Shown here in pieces: positions 32,001-44,000 of a stretch of 64,000 bases of DNA (the first letter of the stretch is position 1; each line of letters opens with the position of its first letter). The notes under the pieces were generated by a model. The model was given only the letters and a program-made list of their open reading frames with translations, searched no databases and was not told where the DNA came from. The translations under genes and the position numbers were made by a program. The stretch is from assembly GCA_022414725.1 (NCBI GenBank), contig CM039464.1, forward strand, positions 1,872,299 to 1,936,298, given 5' to 3'. This stretch comes from Microglena sp. YARC (Eukaryota > Chlorophyta > Chlorophyceae > Chlamydomonadales > Chlamydomonadaceae).

Positions 32001-35000
32001 GTGTGTTTTTTTTGTTTGTGTGTGTGTAGTGTTTTGAGTTGTGTGTGTGTTGTTTGTGTGTTTGTGTGTGTGTGTAGTGTTTGATTGGTTGTGTGTGTGT
32101 GTGTGTTTTGTGTGTTTTGGTGTGTGTGTAGTGTGAGTTGGTGTGTGTGTGTTTTTGTGTGTGTGTGTGTGTAGTGTTTGAGTTGTGTGTGTGTGTGTTT
32201 TGTGGTGTTTGTGTGTGTGTAGTGGTTTGAGTGTTGTGTGATGTTTTTGTGTGTTTGTGTGTGTGTAGTGTTGAGTTGTGTGTGTGTGTTTTTGTGTGTT
32301 TGTGTGTGTGTGTGTTTTGAGTTGTGTGTGTGTGTTTTTGTGTGTGTGTGTGTGTGTAGTGTTTGAGTTGTGTGTGTGTGTTTTGTGTGTTTGTGTGTGT
32401 GTAGTGTTTGAGTTGTGTGTGTGTGTGTGTTTTTGTGTGTTTTGTGTGTGTGTAGTGTTTGAGTTTGTGTGTGTGTTTTTTGTGTGTTTGTGTGTGTGTA
32501 GTGTTTGAAGTTTTTGTGTGTTTGGTTTGTGTGTTTTGTGTGGTTTTGTGTTGTTTGTGTGTGTGTAGTGTTTGAGGTTTGTGTGTGTGTGTTTTTGTGT
32601 GTTTGTGTGTGTGTAGTGTTTGAGTTGTGTGTGTGTGTTTTTGTGTGTTGTGTGTGTGTGTGGTGTAGTGTTTGAGTTGTGTGTGTGTGTGTGTTTTTGT
32701 GTGTGTTTGTGTGTTGTGTAGTGTTTGAGTTGTGTGTGTGTGTGTTTTTGTGTGTTTGTGTGTGTGTAGTGTTTGAGTTGTGTGTGTGTGTTTTTGTGTG
32801 TTTGTGTGTGTGTAGTGTTTGAGTTGTGTTGTGTGTGGTTGTGGTTTGTGTGTGGTGTAGTGTTTGAGTTGTGTGTGTGTGTTTTTGTGTTGTTTGTGTG
32901 TGTGTAGTGTTTGAGTTGTGTGTGTGTGTTTTTTGTGTGTGTTGTTTTGTGTGTGTGTTGTTTGTGTTGTGTGTGTTGATGTTTTTGTGTGTTGTGTGTG
33001 TGTGTGTTTTTTGTGTGTTTGTGTGTGTGTAAGTGTTGTGAGTTGTGTGTGTGTGTTTGTGTGTGTTTGTGGTGTGTGTGTAGTGTTTTTGAGTTGTGTG
33101 TTGTGTGTTTGTGTGTGTGTGTGTGTGTGTTTTTGTGTGTTTGTGTGTGTGTGTAGTGTTTAGTTGTGTGTGATTGTGTTTTTGTGTGTTTTGTGGTGTG
33201 TAGTGTTTTGGTTAGTTGTGTGTGTGTTTTTTGTGTTTTTGATGTGTGTGTGTGTTTGAGTTGTGGTTTAGGAGAAGTTTTTGTTGTCTGCCGGTGGGTG
33301 TGGTGTGTGTAGGTTTGGTGCGGTTGTTTGTGTGTTTGTGAGTGTGATTAGTGTTTTGAGTTTGTGTGATGGTGTGTTTTTGTGTGTTTGTGTGTGTGTA
33401 GTGTTTGAGGTTGTGTGTGTTGTGGTTTGTTGTGGTTGTGTGTGTGTTGTGTGTGTGTGTGTTTTTGTGTTGTTTTGTGTTTGTGTGTAGTGTTTTGAGT
33501 TGTGTGTTGTGTTTTTGTGTGTTTGTGTGTGTGTTAGTGTTTGAGTTGTGGTGTGTGTTTTTGTGTGTATTTGTGTGTTGTTTTTTTGTTTTTAGTTGTG
33601 TGTGTGTGTTTTTGGTGTGTTTGTGTGTGTGTCGTGTATTTTGAGTTGTGTGTGTGTGTTTTTGTGTGTTTTGTGTGTGTGTGTAGTTGTGTGTGTGTGT
33701 TTTGTGTGTTTGTGTGTGTTTGAGTTGTTGTGTGTGTGTTTTTTTGTGTGTTTTTGTGTGTTGTAGTTTGTGTGTGTGTGTTTTTTGTGTGTTTGTGTTT
33801 GATTGTGTGTGTGTGTTTTTTGTGTGTTTGTGTGTGTAGTGTTTGAGGTGTGTGTGGGTGTGTTTTTGTTGTGTGTGTGTGTTTGTGTGTGTGTGTGTTT
33901 ATGTTGTTTTTGTATGTTTGTGTGCGTGAGTTGTGTAGTTTTGTGTGTTTGTGTGTGTGTAGTGTTGTGTGTGGTGTTTTTGTGTGTTTGTGTTGTGTAG
34001 TTGAGTGTGTGTTTTTGTGTTTTGGTGTGGTTTGTTGTTGTGTGTGTAGTTTTGTGTGTTTGTGTGTGTGTGTGTGAGTGGTTAGTTTGTGTGTGTGTAA
34101 GTGTTTTTTGGTGTAGTGTTTGAGTGTGTGTGTTTTTGTGTGTTTGGTGTGTTTGTAGTGTGTGGTTGTAGGTGTTCGCTCGTTGTGTGTGTGTGTGTTT
34201 TTGTGTGTTGTGTGTGTGTGTACGTGTACTGTGGTTTGGTGTTTTGTAGTTGTGTGGTGTTTTTGATTTGTGTGTGTGTAGTGTTGTAGTTTTGAGTTGT
34301 TGATGTTTTTTTGTTTTGTGTGTGTGTGTGTGTGTTGGTTTTGGTGTTGTGTGTGTGTGTTGTGTGTTTTTGTGTGTGTGTGTGTGTGTGTTTTTTGGTG
34401 TGTTGTTGTGTGTGTGTGTAGTGTTTGAGGTGTGTGTGTGTTTTTGTTGTTGTGGTGTTTGTGTGTTGTGTGTGTTAGTGTTTGAGTGTGTTTGTTGTGT
34501 GTGTGTTTTGTTTGTGTGTGTGTTTTGTGTGGTTTGTGTAGTGTTTGAGTGTGTGTGTGTGTTTTTGTTTGTGTGTTTGTGTGTGTGTAGTGTTTGAGTT
34601 GTTTGAGTGTGGTGTGTGTTTTTTGTGTGTTTGTGTGTGTGTGTGTTTTGAGTTGTGTGTGTGTGTTTTTGTTGTTGTGTGTGTTAGTGTTTGAGCTGTG
34701 TTGTGTGTGTTTTTGTGTGTGTTTTGTGTGTTGTTGTTTGTAGTGTTTGAGTTGTGTGTGTGCCATTGTTTTTTGTGTGTTTTGTTGTGTGTGTGTGTTT
34801 TGTGGAGTTGTGTGTTTGTTTTTGTGTGTTTGTGTGTGTTGTAGTGTTTGAGTTGTGTGTGTGTGTTTTTGTGTGTTTGTGTGTGTAGTGTAGTTTTGTT
34901 GGTGATGTGTGTTTTTGTGTGTTTTTGTGCTGTGTGTGTGTGAGTTTTTGTGTGTTTTTATTGTTTTGTGTGTGTAGTGTTTGAGTTGTGTGTGTGTGTT

Positions 35001-38000
35001 TTTGTGTGTTTGTGTGTGTAGTTGTGTTTGAGTTGTGTGTGTGTGGTTTTTGTGTGTTTTTGTGTGTGTGTAGTTGTTGTGTGTGTGTTTTTTTGTGTTT
35101 GTGTGTGGTGTTAGTGTTTGAGTTGTGTGTGTGTGTTTTGTGTGTTTTGTGTGTGTGTAGTGTTTGAGTTGTGTGTGTGTGTTTTTGTGTGTTTGTGAGT
35201 GTGGGGGGGGGGTTTTGGGGGGGTAAGTTTTGGTTTGTTTGAGTTGTGTTGTGTGATTTTTAGTGTGTTTAGTGTGTGTGTGTTTGAGTTGTGTGTGTGT
35301 GTTTTTGTGTGGTTTGTGGTGTGTAGTGTTTGAGTTGTGGTGTGTGTGTTTTTTGTGTGTTGTGGTGTGTGTAGTGTGTTTTGTTTTTATGTGTTTGTGT
35401 GTGTGTAGTGTTTGAGTTGTGTGTGTGTGTTTTTTGTGTGATTTGTGTGGTGTGTAGCTGTTTGAAGTTGGTGTGTGGTGTGTGTTTTTGTGTGTGTGTT
35501 GTGTAGTGTAGTGTGTGTTTTGAGTTGTGTGTGTGTGTTGTTTTTGTGTGTTTGTGTGTGTGTAGTGTTTGAGTTGTGTGTGTCGTGTGTTTTTTGTGCT
35601 GTGCCTGTTTGAGTGTGCTGTGTTTGTGTGGTTTGTGATCCAATAACTTGTGTGTGTAGTGTTTTGATTGTGTGGTGTTTTTGTGTGTTTGTGTGTGTGT
35701 AGTGTTTGAGTTGTGTGTGTGTGTTTTTGTGTGTTTGTGTGTGTGTAGTGTTTGAGTTGTGTGTGTGGTTTGTGTGTTTGTGTGCTGATGTGTGTGTGAG
35801 TAGTGTGTTGTGTGTGTGTGTTTTTGTGTGTTGTGTGTCTGTTTGAGTGTGTGTGTAGTGTTTGCAGTTTGTGCAGTCTGTGTGTGTGTTTGTCACGTGT
35901 TGTGTTTTTGTGTGTTTGTGTAGTGTTTTAGTTTTGTGTGTGTGTTTTGTGTGTTTTGCATGGGATGCCCATGCATTTTCTATACTTTTGAATAGGATAA
36001 ACACCATGTTTTAACTGATTAATACGCAATACTGGAGCATGTTACACACTCCTCATATTGCCTACTACTGGCAAAAGGTGTCAAAATCATACAATAAGCC
36101 GGTCCCTAGTAATACGTAACACATGAGCATAGTACTTTATTTCTCATCTGCCTGCAGGCCAAAGGTGTGGAAGGTGCAATAATGGGCGTCCTGTTACCGT
36201 TCTACAGGAGCATGTTACACATTTAAATGATCAATACATTATACAGGAGCATGTTACACATTTACATGATTAATTCGCAATAATGGAGCCTGTTACACAC
36301 TCCTCGTCTTACCTACATGCTAAAGATGGGAAGTGCAATGATGGGCGTGCTGTTAGATAGCGTTTGTTTGTATTTGTGTTTGTTTGTATTTGTGTTTGTT
36401 TGTATTTGTGTGTGTTTGTATTTGTGCGTATTTGTATTTGTGTGTGTTTGTATTTGTGTGTGTTTGTATTTGTATTTTTGTGTGTTTGCATGGGCATCCC
36501 ATTTTTGTGTGTTTGCATGGGATGCCCATGCATGTCCTATACTTGGCATGGGAGATACGTTATGATTTAAATGATTATTACACAGTACTGCAATGCACAT
36601 GACCCAGTCCGCGTCTTATCTATATGCCACAGATGGGAAGTGCAATGATGGGCATGCTGTTAGATAGACCTTGTGTGTGTTTGTGTTTGTCTGTATTTGT
36701 GTTTGTGTTTGTGTGTGTGTTGTGTTTGCATGGGATGCACTTGCATTTTCCATAATTTTGCATGGGATAAACATCGTATTTATCATGCAAATCATAATAA
36801 ACATTATGATTTGCATGCTTAATACGTAATACTGGAGCTACCCAGTCCTCGTATTGCCCACAGGCAAACGTTGTCAACATCATCTGATATGCCGGTCCCT
36901 AGTAATACGTAACACAGGAGCATATTACCCAATCCTCGTCTGGCCTACAGGCAAAATATGGGAAGTGCAATGATGGACGTGCTGTAAGATGGTGTTTGTG
37001 CGAGTTTATGTTTGTGTGTGTTTGTATGGGATATTCAGTATGATGTAAATGATAAGTTCGTAATACTGGATCATGTTACCCAGTCCTCGTCTGGCCTACA
37101 GTCAAAAGATGTCAACATCATATGATATGCCGGTCCCTAGTTATACGTAACACTTGGGCATATTACTCAATCCTCGTCTTGCCTACATGCCAAAGACGGG
37201 AAGTGCAATTTGGGCATGATGGGCGTGCTGTTGGGCATGATGTGCGTGCTGCTGGGTGTGCGTGCTGCTGGGTGGGCGTGCTGCTGGGTGGGCGTGCTGC
37301 TGGGTGAGCGTTGCTGCTGGTGGGCGTGCTGCTGGGTGGGCGTGCTGCTCGGGTGGGCGTGCTGCTGGGTGGGCGTGCTGCTGGGTGGGCATGCTGCTGG
37401 GTGGGCGTGCTGTTGGGTCGGCATGCATTTTGATGCTGGAGACGCAGAACAGAGCTTTCTTTCATTTGTAGAAAGGGGCCTTCTGGTAGCGATTGCGACT
37501 GGTAGCAGAAAACAAATCTCTTCACATGTTACCCACTCTTCATATCATACTCACTCTTCATATCCACAGGCTAAAAATGGGAAGTGCAATGATGGGCGTG
37601 CTGTTAGGGCTCAGTTTAATGCAGGAGAGGCAGAGCGTGTGTTGCGCATAAAATCATATCATGTCATATTATGATCACAAAAATTTAATGTGGTCCGGCA
37701 CATGGTCGTAATGATTTTAATGTGTAACATGCAATCCTTTAACAAGTCATATTATGACCATACAAATTAAAGTGTGAACCTGTACATGGTCGTCATGATT
37801 TTAATGTGTAACATGCAATCCTTTAACAAGTCATTTACTCATATTATGATCATACAAATACAAATGTGATCCTGTACATTGTGCTTCTTATTCTAATGTG
37901 TCACATGCAATCCTGTCACAAGTCCCCACTCCTCGTCTTTCCTACAGGCCAAAGATGGGAAGTGCAATGATGGGCGTGCTGTTGGAGCTTAGTTTGATGC

Positions 38001-41000
38001 AGGAGAGGCAGAGCGTGTGTGGTGCATAAAATCATATCATGTCATGTTATGATCATACAAATTAAATGCAATCCTATTACAAGCCCCCACTCCTTGTCTT
38101 TCCTACAATCCAAAGATGGGAAGTGCAATGATGGGCGTGCTGTTGGGGCTCAGTTTGATGCAGGAGAGGCAGAGCGTGTGTGGTGCATAAAATCATATCA
38201 TGTCATGTTATGATCATACAAATTAAATGCAATCCTATTACAAGCCCCCACTCCTTGTCTTTCCTACAGGCCAAAGATGGGAAGTGCAATGATGGGCGTG
38301 CTGTTGGGGCTCAGTTTGATGCAGGAGATGCAGAGCGTGTGTGGTGCGACTTGGGGACAGACTGCGTTGACTGTGGACCCTGGAAACCATCAGGCCCAGT
38401 GGACTGGTAGGTATTATATATATAAAAAATATAAATATTGGGCCTTGTAAAAACATAAATATTGCACCCCACATGAGGCGTGAGGTTGATTACGGACCCT
38501 GGAAGCCATCAGGCCCAGTGGACTGGTAGGTATTGTACAGATATAAAAAAATAAATATTGCACCCACATGAGGCGTGAGGTTGACTGCGGACTGTGGAAG
38601 CCGTCAGGCCCAGTGGACTGGTAAGCTCTAGAAAATACACAGTGTACAGAATTTGCCATATTTATATTTACATACGTATGATTCGTATGATACGTATGAT
38701 GTATAATTATACATACTGTACAAGATTGTATATATTATATAATATTGTATAAGATTTTATAGATTGTACATGTATATTGTATGAAGTAAGTGTACATTCA
38801 TAATATCATATCAGATATTGTTTATCTTATAGTGGTGCGACTTGGGGACAGACTGCACTGACTGTGGACCCTGGAAGCCATCAGGCCCAGTGGACTGGTA
38901 GGTATTATATTATATGTATAAAAACATAATTATTGCGCCTTGCAGAAACATAAATATTGTACCCACATGAGGTGTGAGGTTGACTGCGGACCGTGGAAGC
39001 CATCGGGCTCGGCGGACTGCTAGGCATTATAGATAAATACATAAATACATACATACAAACATAAATATTGCGTCTTATTACGAGGCGTGAGGCTGACTGT
39101 GGACCCCTGGAAGCCATCGGGCCCAGTGGACTGGTAAACATTAGGGACACATAAAAGTATCAATACAAAATACATACATATATAAAATACAAAATACATA
39201 CATAAAATACAAAATACATATATAAATACATATACAAAATACATACATAAAATACAAAATACATATATCAATACATAAACAAAATACATACACAAAATGC
39301 AAAATACATGTATGCATATTGCACCTTATTATGAGGTGTGAGGCTGACTGCGGGCAGTGGAAGCCGTCAGGCAAGGTGAACTGGTAAGCATTAGAGATAA
39401 AAAAAATATAAATAATTATATACAAATAAACAATATTGGGCCTTATTACGAGGTGTAAGGCTGACTGCGGGCAGTGGAAGCTGTCAGGCCTAGTGGACAT
39501 GTATGCATTAGAGATAAATAAAAAACATTAAATAATTATATACAAAATAAACAATATTGGGCCTTATTTACGAGGTGTGAGGCTGACTGCGGGCAGTGGA
39601 AGCTGTCAGGCCTAGTGGACATGTATGCATTAGAGATAAATAAAAAACATAAATAATTATATACAAATAAACAATATTGGCCCTTATCACGAGGTGTGAG
39701 GCTGACTGCGGGCAGTGGAAGCTGTCAGGCCTAGTGGACATGTATGCATTAGAGGTAAAATAAAAAAAAAACATAAATAATTATATACAAATAAACAATA
39801 TTGGCCCTTATCACGAGGTGTGAGGCTGACTGCGGGCAGTGGAAGCTGTCAGGCCTAGTGGACATGTATGCATTAGAGATAAATAAAAAACATAAATAAT
39901 TATATACAAATAAACAATATTGGGCCTTATTACGAGGTGTGAGGCTGACTGCGGGCAGTGGAAGCTGTCAGGCCTAGTGGACATGTATGCATTAGAGATA
40001 AATAAAAAACATAAATAATTATATACAAATAAACAATATTGGGCCTTATTACGAGGTGTGAGGCTGACTGCGGGCAGTGGAAGCTGTCAGGCCTAGTGGA
40101 CATGTATGCATTAGAGATAAATAAAAAACATAAATAATTATATACAAATAAACAATATTGGGCCTTATTACGAGGTGTGAGGCTGACTGCGGGCAGTGGA
40201 AGCTGTCAGGCTAGTGGACATGTATGCATTAGAGATTATATAAAAAACATAAATAATTATATACAAATAAACAATATTGGGCCTTATTACGAGGTGTGAG
40301 GCTGACTGCGGGCCGTGGAAGCTGTCAGGCTTAGTGGACTGATATGCATTATAGATTCAAAATACATAAATACAATGCAATACACTACAATAAAAATAAA
40401 AAAATATAATGCATAAGTATCTCCTTAGGTGCCTAAGTCTTGGTGAGCAAGAATCGCAAGGTTTTAGCCTATGGCCTCCAGTCCAAAGACAAATATTTTT
40501 TGGCATAAAGTTGCCCAACCACATCGGTTAAATATATAAATACTCAAATTTGGGTATGCTCAATTTGTGGGAACCAGGTTAAGTGAAACATGCTAATTTC
40601 TTAACTATGGGCTTCCCTAAGTTGAATCACCTTTTTCATAAAAATGATTCAAGGTCTATCTCGCTCAAAAACAAATTCCATCAAAAATAATACTTAAAGT
40701 AGGTAGTCCTAAAGCTCACACCTTCCTTTACATGTCATGGTGATGGCAGGTTGTGGGATGTAGCGTACAGGCGGTACGGCAGTACACAGAGCCAAAAATC
40801 ACTGAGAATTTGCATTTCGTGGGTGTCCTAACTCATGTGCGTAGCTGTGTAGACTCAGTTGCATCATTCTCAGTTTCAGTTTTTACTAGATAGCATGACG
40901 AATAACTGAAAACAAAAAAAAAGTTTTTCAAATTTCAAATTTCAAATTTCAAATCACACTTATCAAATAAATTTTAAAAAAGTTGTTTTTAAAAACTTTT

Positions 41001-44000
41001 CTTCAAACGTCCACATCTGAAGTTAGATTTGTATTTGGGGATGGGGGGTGAAATCTCAAGTTGGGAGGTGGAATTGGGACTAAGGGAGGTGAATTTTCGA
41101 GTTGTACTGCTATTCCATTAAATTCCGAGGCCGAGGCTGAAGCGCAGTCTCCAACCTTGTGGTAGGGGTTCGATACGTCTTTTATCCCTTGGGAAACTTT
41201 CAGTCGCGGTAGGCTCGCGCGACCTACCGCGAACCTCGTTGACGTCGATTCAAGCTTTTTTTGTACATCTCCTGTGTACTGCCAGCCGGGCCTCCCGAGC
41301 TGGGCTGCTCGCGGCCAGATGCAAATGCGAACAGAAATTAGCTGCCTTCCTAGCTGACGCATTCGCGGACAATATGATCTGCTCAGAATTCAATTCCGAG
41401 CAGTTGGGGTCGTGTAGGACCTTGAATCACAAAAGCGATTCGACTTAGGGCGTTTTAGGACTTAGGCACTTATGGAGATACATAAATAAACTAAAGACAT
41501 AACTACATAACTACATAAATACATAAATATTGCGCCTTATTACGAGGCGTGAGGTCGACTGCAGACCCCATCCCACCTCCACCCCACCTTAACCACACAG
41601 GCTGACAGATGTTGACAAGGAACCCATCCCACAACTAGGCACACCCACCACACACCTGACCCAACCACCACCCTTAAACCACAACAGACCCTGGCAGGCG
41701 GTGTCAAGGAACCCATCACACAACTAGCACACCCACCACAAACCTGACCCACCTTCCACCTTAAACCACACAGGCTGGCAGGCGGTGTCAAGGAACCATC
41801 ACACAACTAGCACCCACCACAACCTGACCCACCACCCACCTTAAACACACAGGGCCTGGCAGGCGGTGTCAAGGAACCATCACCACAACTAGCACACCAA
41901 CCACCACCTGACCCACCACCCACCTTAAACACACAGCCTGGCAGGCGGTGTCAAGGAACCCATCACACAACTAGCACACCCACCACCACCTGACCCACCA
42001 CCCAACCTTTAAAACACACAGCTGGCAGGCGGTGTCAAGGAACCCATCACACAACTAGCACACCCACCACAACCTGACCCACCACCCACCTTAACCACAC
42101 AGGCTGGCAGGCGGTGTCAAGGAACCCATCACACAACTAGCACACCCACCACCACCTGACCCACCACCCACTTTAACCACACAGGCTGGCAGGCGGTGTC
42201 AAGGAACCCATCACACAACTAGCACACCCACCACAACCTGACCCACCACCCACTTTAACCACACAGGCTGGCAGGCGGTGTCAAGGAACCCATCACACAA
42301 CTAGCACACCCACCACAACCTGACCCACCAACCACTTTCACCACACAGGCTGGCAGGCGGTGTCCAAGGAACCATCACACAACTAAGCACACCACCACCA
42401 CCTGACCCACCACCCACTTTAACCACACAGGCTGGCAGGCGGTGTCAAGGAACCCATCACACAACTAGCACACCCACCACCACCTGACCCATCACCCACC
42501 TTCAAAAACCACACAGCCTGGCAGGCGGTGTCAAGGAACCCATCACACAACTAGCACACCCACCACCACCTGACCCACCACCCACCTTAACCACACAGCC
42601 TGGCAGGCAGTGTCAAGGAACCCATCACACAACTAGCACACCCACCACCACCTGAACCCACCACCCCACCTTAACCACACAGCCCTGGCAGGCGGTGTCA
42701 AGGAAACCCATCACAATAACTAGCACATCCCACCACAACCTGACCCACCATTCACTTTCACCACACAGCCTGGCAGGCGGTGTCAAGGAACCTATCACAC
42801 AACTTGTGGAGAAGGGGATCTAGGTCCATTCGAAACTACTTATGCACCCCACCACCACCCGCCCCACCACCCACCTTCACCCCACCTCCTACCCACAGGC
42901 TGACAGATGGTGTTAAGGGACCCAATCGCGCAACTTGGGGATTGAGGTCCATTCGAAAACTAACTAATGCACCCCCCACCACCCGCCCCACACCACCCAC
43001 CTTCACCCCACCTACACCCCACCTCCTACCCACAGGCTGACAGATGGTGTTAAGGGGACCCATCGCGCAACTTGGGGATTGAGGTCCATTTCGAAACTAC
43101 TAATGCACCCCACCACAAACCCGGCCCACCACCCACCTTCACCCCAACCTCCTACCCACAGGCTGACAGATGCGTGTTAAGGGACCATCGCGCAACTTGG
43201 GATTGAGGTCCTTTCGAAACTACTAATGCACCCCACCACAACCCGCCCCACCACCCACCTTCACCCCACCTTCACCCCACCTCCTACCCACAGGCTGACA
43301 GATGGTGTTAAGGGACCCATCGCGCAACTTGGGGATTGAGGTCCATTCGAAACTACTAATGCACCCCACCACAACCCGGCCCACCACCCACCTTCACCCC
43401 ACCTCCTACCCACAGGCTGACAGATGGTGTTAAGGGACCCATCGCGCAACTTGGGGATTGAGGTCCTTTCGAAACTACTAATGCACCCCACCACAACCCG
43501 CCCCACCACCCACCTTCACCCCACCTTCACCCCACCTCCTACCCACAGGCTGACAGATGGTGTTAAGGGACCCATCGCTTAACTTGGGGACTTGAGGTCC
43601 TTTGAAACTACTAATGCACCCCACACCACCCGCCCCCACCCCCACCTTCACCTCACCTTCACCCCAACCTGCTGGCAGATGGTGTTAAGGGACCTATCAT
43701 ACAACTAGCACACCCTCCACAACCTGACCCACCTTCACCACACCACACCAAACCTGACCCACCAAACCTGACCCATTACCCACTTTCACCACACTGGCTG
43801 GCAGACAGTGTCAAGGGACCTATCACACAACTTGGGGATTGAGGTCCATTTGAAACTACTAATGCACCCCACCACCACCTGCCCCACTACCCACCTTCAC
43901 CTTCACCCCACCACCACCTGACCCACCACCCACCTTCACCCCACCTTCACCCCACAGGCTGACAGACGGTGTCAAGGGACCTATCACACAGCTCGTGGAG

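Noticed and set aside
33534..34766. 410-codon minus-strand frame rich in His/Thr/Lys/Asn
   Set aside because: It is a translation of the GT minisatellite's complement. Frame continuity comes from lack of stops in the repeat.
41003..41362. 119-codon minus-strand frame inside the TIR element
   Set aside because: No transposase motif such as a DDE triad or zinc finger is visible, so it is not annotated as a gene.
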